Of a stretch of DNA of 64,000 nt, positions 35,430 through 47,600 are shown one piece after another (the stretch's first letter is position 1; each line of letters starts with the position of its first letter). The DNA comes from Mactra quadrangularis (lineage: Eukaryota > Mollusca > Bivalvia > Venerida > Mactridae): positions 14,654,232 to 14,718,231 of the forward strand of contig CM046299.1 in the NCBI GenBank assembly GCA_025267735.1, in the 5' to 3' direction. Made by a program: the position numbers and the translations under genes. The notes below the pieces were generated by a model, which searched no databases, was not told the origin of the DNA, and saw nothing but the letters and a program-made list of their open reading frames with translations.

Positions 35430-35570
35430 CCATTTTTTCTCAACTGTCAAAGTTTGAATAATTTTACGGTGAATGATTACACACTATCTCAATAACGAGT
35501 GTAAAACAAAGAGCACGAAGTCACCATGAAATTATTCAAATTTTGACAGTTTAGAAAAAACGAACTATTC
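35430..35570. repeat. Inverted repeat at the right edge of copy B
   Basis: TTTTTTCTCAACTGTCAAAG, then TTTGAATAATTTTACGGTGA (to about 35,473), are mirrored by TCACCATGAAATTATTCAAA and TTTTGACAGTTTAGAAAAAA (35,522-35,565), with a loop of about 50 bp. Copy A carries only the outer part of the left arm before its sequence departs. The duplication thus ends inside a foldback structure. Confidence 0.75.
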
Positions 35571-35779
35571 CAGCAATAACATTATTGTTTAACTAAAATT
35601 ATTATATGTTGATGTTTGTTCATTAAACGTCACTACAACCACAGTCAACATAAATTTTGCATATCGTATTTATAAACTCGAAAAAACATTTCCCTCTAGA
35701 ATTATGCAAACATGACTTGCCTGGTTAATGAACGAAAGTTTTGAGGCTTCACTAATTTAGTAGCATTAAGAATTAAGAA

Positions 35780-38200
35780 TAAAACGACATATAATCTCAC
35801 TGTTGTTACAGGGAATGTCTGACCTTTAAAAGAAAAATGTTGGTTTTAGATATTTAGAGCATTTTCAAATAATTTTGTCTGTACGAACATTGACTTGATC
35901 GTCGGTAATACGTAACAACAAAAAATTCAGGTTAGAATTTTGCACTGATATTTTTTGCAGTCAGAAGTTTTTATGTAGGTTGAGTGTAACTAAATAAACG
36001 TGAAAACAGTTGCACTGATAGTTTATGCAATCAGAATGTGTTATATAGTTTTAGTTTGTCTAAATAAATATGACAAAACAAATGTAGAAATAACTACCAG
36101 CAGTTATTTTTATATGTTTGATTCAATTCTCATGATATTGCTTAAAGTAACAGGATGGTCATTTATTATCAATAAATAACGAATCTCTATGTATCTGACT
36201 AATAGGCATTTAAGTATGTTAATGATAATATTTGGCAATTACATACGTTTGACAAACAACAAGGAGAGTGAAAACAGGAACAGCACCACTAATACTCAGG
36301 TGTGTAGTGGACAAAATATGGTCGAAAAGTGCAAATTGTGATTACCAAACTTTCAGGAAATCAACATCGATGTGAAAACCTCCGAAAAAAACCAGGAGAC
36401 AACCATTGGAGGCCCTATGAACAAAAAACAGTCCCTTATCCAGCAAAAACCAAAGAGGGCGATAAACCGGTATTCATAATTATATTCTTCTCTATAAAAA
36501 AGGAAACAAAAAAAATAACAAAAACTATAACCGACCCTTAAACTCGACATTATTGCATGCACCATCACAGACTAATATAACAAACTTATAACATAATTGT
36601 CAATGTAGAAAGAAAGAAAATCCACGACCGTACAAAAACCAGAGTATCTGAAGTTATATCATAATCCACGCGATGACAGAAATGACTGAAACTGATCAAA
36701 CATGTACTTCTTTTGAAGAATGAAAGAGAATAAACTGCAGAAGACCTAACGTTTTGATTGATTATTATCTTGCTCACACACAATTTTCTGATTATTATTA
36801 TTATTATATACCAAATTTGTATAGCGCTCTTTTCATATTGAATATGTGTTCAAATGCGCTTAATAGAGACAAGTTGAAAATATGTGTGTTCCATATAATA
36901 ATGATGTCCATAAATCAAATTAGTCAACTGATTGCTATTTACAGGAAATCTGGTCTAGTCAAAATGTGTTATTTTTACCGCAAGCAATTTCTGAAGCATA
37001 AACAATTAGGCAAAACTAATTAAGTGAAAAGGATGAAACATAAATAATTAACACATATAAAATCCAAAACCTGATTCCATTTCAAGAATATGATAAATTA
37101 CATGCAAATGCTTTGCGTGATGATTGCATCGCATGATTTTGTTCACTAATCATAAATAAGGTTAAAACAAAACGGAAATAAGGCTACCGTAAGTTGCTAA
37201 TTAGTTTCCGTATTTGTCACGTATTCATGTGTGTAAGACACTTTGGAAGGTCACCTAGTAGTAACAAAGCAGTTTTGTTGACAATATGATTGCAAAGAAG
37301 TAATGAAAAGGACAAAAACCTCATTATTATAGTGTATTACATCAAATATCATCTCGGGAAAATAAAATCAGTTTTATTGCATATTAAATGTCATCAGGGG
37401 TTTTGTTAAAATGAGTTTCTATAAATACAAACATCTGCCTACTGTCAACATTTTTAAATAAATAGAGAAGTAAGAGTACAACATTGACTTAATGCAGGTA
37501 AAATTGCACTTGTATCGATGATGAAGTTCATTGGAAAAAACCGATTCAATTAAATCAAAATGTAAAGAAATATTTGTCATTTCAGATAAGCCTGAATTAT
37601 ATTGCCGATTAATTTCTAGTAAGTTACATGAGTGTTTGAACGAAAAGTGTGCAAATTAATGTTATACAATACGCCAAAACATTAAGTATATAAAAGTTAA
37701 TTAACTTCTCCATGCGCTTGACATGATTGAAAAGCATGTTCGTACACAGGTATTACTTACCAAATGATATTCGAAAAGTATAATTTGAAATCGGTTTTTG
37801 AAAAAAATGAGAAATTTGCACAAACTATCCTTAAGTGACTCTTAATTGAAGCTTCAATTTCACAAAGTCTACAACTAATAATGTCTTACATTACGTAAAC
37901 TAGTGGACTGTATATTAAAGAGTCTAATTAGAAGTGTATTGTTCTGCAGCAATTCAGAGAGATTGACATTTAATGATATGTTTATGGTCACATTTTACTA
38001 ACTGTATATTTCTTGTCTGTACTTATCATATAATACCATAGGCGGCCGGCATGGTGCCGAATCATTAACACTGTGTAAAGAAAACATGCATATAACGTAT
38101 TTTAGATTCGGGACAGTGCCGGACACCTTGATGCTGACCGATGTTTTTTTTCCAATCATCTTCGTAACTTCAAGAACACCCACAGATTCCTAAACACTTA
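35780..38200 (+). repeat. Module X, first copy
   Basis: Colinear but well diverged from 41,830-43,200: CAGGGAATGTCTGACCTTTA against CAGGGAACGTCTAACCTTTA, TTTTGTCTGTACGAACATTG against TTTTGTCTGTACGAACGTTG, TGATTGCATCGCATGA in both, ACACTTTGGAAGGTCACC against ACACCTTGGAAGGTCGTC. It includes a local two-unit repeat (35,942-36,090, GCACTGATA...TGCA.TCAGAA) and an X1-only insertion (36,250-37,090). No gene is recognised. Confidence 0.75.
36250..37090. mobile_element. Insertion in module X with TTA microsatellite, probable retroelement pieces
   Basis: Absent from the paralogue near 42,210-42,270. At 36,790-36,812 a TTA repeat precedes ATACCAAATTTGTATAGCGC and later TGTTCAAATGCGC, a pairing common next to the 3' tails of invertebrate retroelements, here on the minus strand. 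The left part (36,280-36,540) is locally less AT-rich and open in both directions, but no domain is seen. Confidence 0.45.
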
Positions 38201-38639
38201 ATTGACTACGTAAGAAGGAAAAACATATTTTCATCTAATGAATCAGTCGATACATCTAAAACATTAGTCTTAACTAAAACATTGTAGTATTACTTTATCA
38301 TTCCCTTCTTTTTGCTTCGATACTAATGTATCTTTAAAGTTTGTACATGTAAAATCGCATGCAGTCATGTAGAAATATCAAAGTTTCATTACAAGTTTAA
38401 TAGGATAATATAATTAGGTCATAGTTATGACAAATCATAAAAAATGCAATCATGCTAAATAACACAATTGAAAGCTTCCATTTGCATGTTTAATACTGTT
38501 GAAGTGGGATACGAACATGATTACAGAAAATAAAAGCCTTATAAATGCAATATGTTTTAGTATTGTAAAACGTGATTTTGAAACTATCTGACAACAAGTA
38601 AGTCAAGTGCACTGTGCTATAAAATGTATAATAATATAT

Positions 38640-41600
38640 AAATAAAAAAAACCGATTAAACTATAAAAAGAGTAACAGACGACAACGAGTATCCAGCTTC
38701 ATACACAACTATAGAAGCTATCTACTGTTAACATAATTCAAAACAGCAATCATATTTATACATTAATTTACATACAAAATATAATAGGAAATATAATTAA
38801 GAATTTTGACGTAGTTTTTTTATCTCATGATTATATTATATATAGTGTACTAAATTTCTTATGTGCAATACAGGAACAAAATTGCTACGATTTCATAAAA
38901 TCATAATTACTTAGCTCGGAAACGAAGGGATGTAGCACTTCTTGTTTAGTTAATTCAATTTTATGAAACTGTTAACTAATTGTAAAGCTTATATTTAGAG
39001 TAATGTTCAATGTCTGACTGATCGTTACACGATTTTACCATTAAAGGAGGGAAATGCGTCAATGATATTAAGTAAGATCTTTAAATGCGTGCATTTCCTC
39101 TTACTCTCTGATATATGAAAGCTGATCATACAATTAGTTTCTTTAACAGTTTTAATAACTATATGTATTGAATCATTATTGTTTGTTCATATGGCTCTAA
39201 TTTGTGTTTAAGACAACATTTTGCTAATTATGCTTTTTATGCAATAAGCTATTATGGCTTCGTGTGAATGGTAACATATTTGTACAGTCTCGCCTTAACA
39301 TAGATCTGGTTTTAGGAATTATGTTGTGATAAAGAATTTACTCTACCAATAGTATGTTTCGGGTTTGGAAAAAGTAACAATCTAGTACATCTTTTCAAGA
39401 AAGCATTTCACTGAATATTTACAATTCACACGACCCATAGTGTATACACACTCAAAATATCAAAGATGACATATATTCCAGACATAAAATAATGACCAGT
39501 CATGTGAGAAATTACCGTATGTATATGTAGACGATATCATAATTGTATGTTGTACTGTAATCTATTGTATATAATTCACTTCGACCTCCAATATCATATG
39601 CTTGTATTTATTCAGTCGTATTCATTGATTTTGGAACATGGTCAGGATACTTTAATTACTACTATCAGAATACACATGTAAGACTTTTTACAGCGATAAA
39701 ACGATACAATATTATCCGTTCTGAATCAACTTTGGTTTTTTTTGTTTACTAGATACAACAAATCTATGCCATTTTATTTGTGCGTGCTAGTGTTCTTAAT
39801 CTAGAATTTTGATAAATTCAAACAAGGTATAAGAATCCTATGTTGCATTCTATTTGACGCGTATGCATTTCTATTGAGAAACTGTATCACTTTTGTTCTC
39901 CTTATCTCGAAACACAATGTTAAGACATTTGAATATATGTGATAGCACTATATGTTACCTTTCGGTTGGTAATTATAATAGATACATATGTTAAATTATT
40001 TCAGAATTCATTATCTTATCGTGTGAGTTAGTTGTCACAAAAATAGGACCAAATTGACATTGATTTTAGAAAAGTGGTTCTAGACTAGGGTTCGAGGGCG
40101 ACTACTTTCGAAATGTGTTTATCGATCCCTCGATCAGTCGACTTGTCGGCTATCAACTCGGCTAGTAATTATATTAATGTTTGTTATTATGTGGTTTTAT
40201 AATGTATCAGAATATCATGGTATGTTTGCTCTGAGTCGTGTACCAAAGGCTAGTGATTGCCGATTTCTATATAAAGTTCAAAATACAGTTTTAAGTTCAA
40301 GTATTACATAATGATAAGCTATTTCTGTCAACAATTTATAATCTTATCTTGAAGGTTATATTATCATCTACTGACAGGTTAAAGGTGACGCGGATGTTGT
40401 GCATACATTCAAACCAACTTTGGAAGCAGCCAAACAACAATTTGGTACCCACGATCAAACAGCATACACCAAATTATCAATATTTATATTGTATAATTCA
40501 TATTATACATTAGTAAAAGATAGAAAATGAAAAAAAATTACCGTTTATAGCGTTAGCTTTTATTAAAAATTGAAAACATTTAAATTGAATATGACATTGT
40601 ATAGAAAGACATTGGTGAATCCCTAAGCTACTGTTTTGTCATATGTACGGACACAAGGTCACTAAAGGTCAGACAAACAATCTAAAAACTATCATTTGAG
40701 CTTCAAATGTTTGCATACGTGTCCTTTTATGCAATATTATTACTTAATGCCATAGTCTCTACTCCACTCATGTATTTTTATTGAAATTTTAACTTTCGAA
40801 ATAGCAGACGAGATTATTTAAAGAATCCTAGTATTTTCAGTTTAAAAGACTATTTTCTTATCTTAATCAATACCTTCAAGCAAGTATATTTCATTTACAT
40901 AAAACATTCTTATTTAAGATTTATTTATAACAAAACCCGTCTATCTCAATTGTTTAACCAAGTTATTGGTAATTATACATTATAACTTACACTGTTAAAC
41001 ATTTAAAATTTCAAGGTTTCTTCCTCTCTCGTACTTTTGGTGTACATGTCCATAAATAATTAAGCAAACACCTTTAATGTAGTGTTGTTTATAACCAAAG
41101 TGTGAATGATTTACTATTTAAATTCATGTACAAGCATGTCTTTGTACTTTAATGCTTTTTTATATTCATTTTAAATGGATACTTTGAAATGTATCGTACT
41201 AAACCGAGAAGACTAAAGTGCTGATGTTTAATAATGTTTTATAAAATACTTATTGTATTCACATTCTGTGTTTTGTTAAACAGGTGTAGCTACATTTTGG
41301 ATGAATGCGCTTTACTACAGATCAAATAATAATACGCATGTCATTTAAAGCAACTTCCTGTTTTTGTTTAAGTCTACCAATTGCTTGTAAAGACAGTTTG
41401 AACACTTCGGATGATAGATATGCTTTAATTATTAAATCAATCTTTGGTGTAATTTTAAGTATGTCACTTTAAAGATTTCAAACTTTAACTGTAGTCAACT
41501 TGTGTCGATTTGATTAGAAATATCGTTAAAACAATTAGCAGTTTAGTATTTCAGTCAACATTTTAATGACAACATAATCATTATTTTCGCTTTATGGAAT

Positions 41601-41830
41601 CGAATCAAGGACAACGCAATGGACAGCCCAGCAATCATTACCTGCCACCCTGACAGTATAACTTATATATGAGACGCACTGCGGAATATGCGAACTATAA
41701 ACGTACAAATAAACAGAAACCAGTTGCATTTCCGCACTCATAAATTTAATTATACATTTCCAATATAGAGTAGAAGTAATGTGTTTCCTGGTAACTGAAT
41801 AAATGTTTTTGCTGCTTTTATATCGTAACA
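38640..41830 (+). repeat. Module Y, copy C
   Basis: Colinear with 60,770-64,000 and with parts of A and B. Anchors: GATCGTTACACGATTTTACC (39,021 and 61,143); GACATAAAATAATGACCAGT (39,480 and 61,874; 13,537 in A); TTTTGTCATATGTACGGACA-like (40,634; 62,936; 19,079 in A); TCATGTACAAGCATGTC (41,124 and 63,470). The right end near 41,600-41,900 grades into module X. No gene; the minus-strand open stretch at 41,592-41,927 crosses this junction and shows no domain. Confidence 0.8.
40080..40175 (-). mobile_element. Old SINE-1 head remnant (tRNA-derived) in module Y copy C
   Basis: The reverse complement reads CTAGCCGAGTTGATAGCCGA, then CAAGTCGACTGATCGAGGGA, comparable with the SINE-1 head CTAGCTCAGTCGGTAGCATG, then CAAGTCTACAGATCGAGGGG. 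The same remnant lies at 62,440-62,545, so it predates the C/D split. Confidence 0.6.
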
Positions 41831-43200
41831 CCATTATAAAAAGGGAAAGCAATTTATTTTCTTTCTGATGTTTCAGGGAACGTCTAACCTTTAAATTGAA
41901 AACATCGTTGTTGTTAAGAGCTTTCATTTTGTCTGTACGAACGTTGACTCCGTCGTCTTTAATACGTAAAACTTAAGTGTAAAACATTTTGAGACTGCCA
42001 GTGCCTTCTCATGATTTCTGATGGTGTGATATGGTTTTGTTCTATTGATACACAAAATTGATATGTATGACAACATTATTTAAATTAGTATTGTTGTGAA
42101 TCATTACACTTATTATGGTAAAAGTTAAACGATGGTCATTCATCATCAATTCATGACACATTTTCATGACACAACAATGCATATTTGTAACATAATAAGC
42201 GTTTGGTAGTTTTAAATCAAATAAGGTTCGGATTGAGTGATAAATATATTACAAACAAATGGTTGTACAATGATTGCATCGCATGAAGATTGTTCAGTAA
42301 TTATAAATAAGGCTAGATCAAAACGGAAATAAGGTCGCCGTAAACTGCAAATAAGTTCCTGTAGTGTTTGCGAATTTATGATTGTTAGACACCTTGGAAG
42401 GTCGTCAGGGATACAAAGTTGTTAGTATGAGGATTAACTGCAAAAGTAACGTTGAGAAACGCTATTATGACGTATATTATTTAAATGTTATTCAGTGAAA
42501 TTGGTGCATTTTGTATCATCCTGTCGATTGCTTTGTAAACAAGCATTGTTTAATTTATATCACGGCGACCAACCAACTTATCATACATGGAAAGGCGGAA
42601 TAGATCTTCAGTCTCTGACCAGACTCTGAAAACTATCCCGTATGCTTTAGATTAGGTAGCAGAAAGAATAGCCAAATACATTAATTCATGACCAAACTCT
42701 TATAGAATTCCTTGCAAAGGGATCTAACCCATCATTGTCAAAATCAAGGAGGGTGTGTCTTTATAGTCATATAGCTGATTGATATCCATCAAATCAAAAT
42801 TAGATTTTACACGAAAAGTGTGCATACATAATTTTAATTGACTTAAACAAGCTTCTAAGATGAATATACATATTGTAAGTATCCGGAATTACTTGATAGA
42901 TAGTCGTAATGCTATATTTAAAGTCGGCAAATAAAAGGAAAATAAGAAAGTCTCACTTATTACATGTCTGCATCTATAAGATAACTCCTAATTGTAGCGA
43001 AACGTTTACTAAGTCTACAAGTAATGATTTCTCACACGCTTTAATACATACACCATTGTTAATGTAGACTAGACAGTCACATAAGTATTGTATCAAAAGG
43101 ATATGTATATTTATCATATTTAGTCGTATAATGTCTAAAGTATGCGTCATGTTGCAGACACTCGTAATGATATACTGCAAGTCAATACAATTTGATATAT
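41830..43200 (+). repeat. Module X, second copy
   Basis: Anchors are listed under the first copy; ACGAAAAGTGTGCA (42,811 against 37,639) and AAGTCTACAA (43,011 against 37,865) extend the match rightwards. A stretch near 42,560-42,615 faintly resembles the SINE-1 tail but is too decayed to call. No gene. Confidence 0.7.
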
Positions 43201-44489
43201 TATCAACGTGGTAACGAAACTCTATTTAATCAGTCTATTGAATCTGTTCAATTAAGTAACAGTGTCGTAAAACAAGCTACAAGTTGTTGGTAATACGTTT
43301 TCATTCCGTTATCATCATATCTGCAATGTCTATAAAATCCTACCATAAATTATGACATTACGCATTGAGTGAAATAACAGATGCTTTAGCACGCTAGTTT
43401 CCTATTAGAAACTATATGTCATGTTCGGGAACGCTTCCGCACCTGTTTTGTGTTACATTGCTTTTGTTAAGATATACTGTATACTATTTAATGTGATATT
43501 GAGTCTTATATCATATGTAAAAGGTTGTTGACGGCTTTATCAGCGAAACAAATAATCTCAGCGTCTATCATTCATACATGACAGTTTTATTTCAAATGTC
43601 AATCGAATCTTCGAATCTAATAATTTGTTATCGGGATTGTTCAAGCGTTGAATGTTACAATTGCAGCTAATGCTCGGCAGTATGTAGTTGGTAATTTTAT
43701 AGAGAATACATATTTTTTACATTAATTTACGAACGAACTGTTCATTAAATTAAAGTTTGTGTGTGAGATTTCATTATTTCTTTTAACCACTACCTTAAAA
43801 TTTTGTATTAATACATTTGGACAAGAAAGTGTAAGTTCAAGTTACACATTTGTTACCATAAAGATGAGGAACGAAACTATCAACGAACTTAAATGAACAA
43901 AAACAAATTCATTTAACAACAAAATTGCAAAGAAAGTTACAAACAGAAGAAGATGTATAGTATAAAAAAAACCTCAAGCATGTTAATCCAAGTCTTCACT
44001 GATCCTGGTTGAAAATATAACGATTCCTGGTCCTGGTTTAAAATCCAAGTATGTTAAATTACCAATTTATAAATATTCCCACAATTTAAATCTAAATACA
44101 TCTATATATGATCTTTATTTTATTTAACTAGTGTCTGATGACATAAATGAACACCGACAAAAAGGAGTAACCAAAATGATATAATAACTTTCAATCTGTC
44201 TCTAATGACTGTTATGTAATGGCTTAATTTAATGAGTGACTCTTACCAAGGATCAGTGCTATTTGATTATATGAGAATGTTCTATTGACAAAACAAAATG
44301 AAAACATAATGTGACTCTTCATACATTATTGGACAAGTATAGGACATTCTAGAATATTTTTTTAGTAAGATTGTTTTTATATTATGTCGTATATGACACA
44401 TTCATGTTTTATGCCGTAAACAATTCATCTTAACAAACCATTATAGTACATCGCATCATTAAAGTAACCATATTCTTTAATTGAATAAA
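43201..44489. other. Intergenic, no feature recognised
   Basis: AT-rich. Two near copies of a CCTGGTT stretch (43,999 and 44,031) are the only local pattern. Confidence 0.45.
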
Positions 44490-44640
44490 AAACCTACCCT
44501 AGCCTTTATCTACTTCGATTTTATAGACTTTTATAGTGTAATTAAATGCACTAGGTTACATTTTACAGAATTAGAGTAACATTGAATCAGACATAACACA
44601 TGAGACAGTCGTTAAAAATGTTAAATAAGTATTGATAGCT
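44490..44640 (+). repeat. Module Z, first copy
   Basis: Matches 54,820-54,965: TAGTGTAATTAAATGCACTA against CGGTGTAATTGTATTTAATA, GGTTACATTTTACA against GGTTATATTTAGACA, CATAACACATGAGACAGTCG against CATAACACATGGGACGATCG, and ATTGATAGCTAATGTC against ATTGATCGTTGAAGTC. Confidence 0.65.
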
Positions 44641-47600
44641 AATGTCCTCTTATGTCGACACTTTTTACCCCAAAAAATATGGGTAAATACCATTTACGGT
44701 AGGCAATTAATATTTAAATAAATCAGGAGCTGATTGAGGTACGGTACGAACGACATTTATTCACTTGCATGAAACATATTACGTGACAGGCATAAAATCA
44801 ATCTGTAATTCGATTATACGATGGTGTGAGTTTGAATATGGTTTATTTGGTTTGGTTGGTGTATTCTGAGAACACTTATCTTGATTCTGATAATTAGTTT
44901 ATTTGGGAATGCCAATATTCGTTCCTCATTTACATTACCAGATATTAAGACTGTTGAAATATTTACAGCAATTATTTTTCTCATAAAAAGGATGATGTTC
45001 TCAAAAAAGGGGTTGTAAATGTCAAATTAAACCGTAGAAATAGTGTAGTTTCCTGGAGAACTTTAATGTAATGTACAATCTTGTTTTATTACACATGTTT
45101 TTTTTTATACGAGAAAGTTTTCACATCGGATATGTAAAAAAGTAATTTTCATACTGTGAATAATGAGGCAAAAGAATAAGTATTAGTAATTAGTATTAGT
45201 AACATATTATCCAATAGGATATTTTGGGAAAAAACAAATGGACGTAAATGCTACTATAATGTTAGCCATAAACTTGCAATATTGTACAATGACATTGATA
45301 TGTAAGTACAATAAACAACAATTAAAATACACATGTATATACTACAATTAGTATACGAGTGGTATATTAGCATACAATCCTGTCTTTAGAAATCTAATTC
45401 TTCTTAACATAGAATTCACAGCTTCGCTTCTCAAACAATAAAGTAAAATAAGCACAAAGTATAAAAGCAAAGGATAACTTTTTTGGCACACATTTAGCTC
45501 AGACAATCGATACACTAATACGTAGTTAATTAGAGAAAGCTTTATAATAATTATTAAGCCGAAGTCAAGTATTTTATGAACATTTCAATTACATTTAAAT
45601 CAAAACAAATTATATCAAACTGTTTTCAGGTACACATTTATGATTAAATTTGGATATAATTGTATGTTAATATTTATTTAATGAGTGAAAATTCTTAGAT
45701 AAAGTAAACTACTGAAAGGCTTACTAACTGCATATAAAAACCAGTTAAGTTGGAAGCAAAGAGTAGTTGTGATCATAGACATCAATATTAAAAACGATAA
45801 AAATTATATAGAACTTGAGTATGTAATTATTTGTATATTCCTGGAATGTTTGGGATTATTTGAATTCAAAGTATTCTTCGATGTGTAATACTGATATAAA
45901 CACCGCATTAGTTCATAAAATTGATCTCTCTGCGTTTAGATGAAATGATGTATTTGATTGATGTACTATAATCAATATTTGCTAAGTTGCATGTACTGAT
46001 CAAACTCAATAATTGGATTAACATACGTAAGCGTGTCTTTCCTGTTTGCATTAAAGACGAACAGCAAACAAATTGGACACTGTTACTCAGTATTAAGGTT
46101 CCCTCCTCTACAAAATAACAGTACAATTCTTAAAAATTATAATTACTTTACTTCAATAAAATTAGCTTACTATCACAAAAATGTATTGTCTTTAAAAGAT
46201 GTTCCACTATGGTACTATTTATTCTCCTTTTGAAAGGCAAATGTATAGGTTTTTTTATTTCAATATTGGAAGCTTACATTTAATCGTAATTATTAAGCTA
46301 CGGTGACAATTGCTTAAAACGCACCACCTTAATCCAAAAGAACATCGATGACTTTAATAGGTTTGATCCTTGAATCTAAATTAACAAAAAGATGTATATC
46401 ATTAACAATTGATGACATACATTAATTGTATTATTTAGATGGCTAGTCTAATTTATATGAGGTCCAAGTATAAACCCAAAAGTCAGTTGACTCAAAAACC
46501 AGGAAGTTTGAACAGTTAAATTTGTTTTATGGAATACTCATCTAAATAGAGTGTTAAGCATTATAACCTGCAGCTTCCAATCGCATTACAACAACATTAT
46601 GTTCCTAACGTATTCTAAGAGGAAGAAGATTTCATATGATATGATTTTAATTGAATACTTCGAGTATCAGAGTGTGTGTTGTATCACACATGGTCAGGAA
46701 AAGTATAAACTACGACTTCATTATTCTCTGTTGTTTGATTGCTGTTTATAAATGTACATGTATTATCAAGAGAAATGCGTGAAAACCTTTAATTAGGCGA
46801 CATCTTCCAGTCGTTTGTAATCAAATGAATGATAGAAGCTAGCATGAAGATTGTAGACAGTAGAATCCCGTACATTGAACTATGACACAACAAAAGACTG
46901 TACGTTAACGTTCATGATAAAATTACTTAAGGCTGATACATTCTGTATTGTGTTATCATTATGTGTCAATGTTATTTGATAGCAAGTGTGGTAATAATAA
47001 AAAGTTGAATGGAAACATTATGTTTTAGTTACATCAACGCCAAATATTAGTAACGTTTCGGAAAATAAACCTACAGCTCAAATAGCATTTAGTATCGTAA
47101 GTGATGATCTTTGGCTAGGTACTTTAATAACCAACTTGTATTACCCACAATATATTTAACCTTTAATGTCCAACTTTGATCACCAAATATCATACATTTA
47201 TGTTATTAATCATACAGAAGATCAGTAATAGAACAGTTAAATGAAGAAAAATGATAAGACAGTAATGCAATGCTTGATTGCTATATTAACTACATCTTTA
47301 TTTAAATACAACACGTTTTACACCTATCCATTATCAATATATTGACAGTATTAGAACTAACGGTAAATGATGGGTGACTTGCCAGGGCTTTTTATTCCAG
47401 CTAAAGGTGTGTCCTCGTTTGTTTTTCGGCGCAGCTGTGTATTCCAATTTTTAACCCATATTTTGACCAATACAATTCGCTATACCATTTTTGTTTGTCC
47501 AATGAAATTATCTTTTGGTATATAGAATGAATAAAATATATGATGCCATTGTGAAAAACAGGTGCGTAGCATGGACATTAATTGCCGACTATTTACTCCA

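Larger units (their letters stand above)
20535..35455 (+). repeat. Segmental duplication copy B
   Basis: Direct copy of 6,366-19,450 interrupted by B-specific material: 23,578-23,967, about 24,050-24,330, about 24,415-24,715, the retrotransposon 24,970-29,013, and 30,346-30,883. Removing these leaves about 9.4 kb, agreeing with A after its own insertions are removed. Paired short open stretches (8,783-8,998 with 22,502-22,717; 19,153-19,350 with 35,174-35,371) mostly differ by amino-acid-changing substitutions or lack an ATG, as expected of non-coding DNA. Confidence 0.92.

Noticed and set aside
42560..42620. Possible SINE-1 tail remnant
   Set aside because: Only a loose match (CACGGCGACCAACCAACTTA); too decayed to separate from chance.
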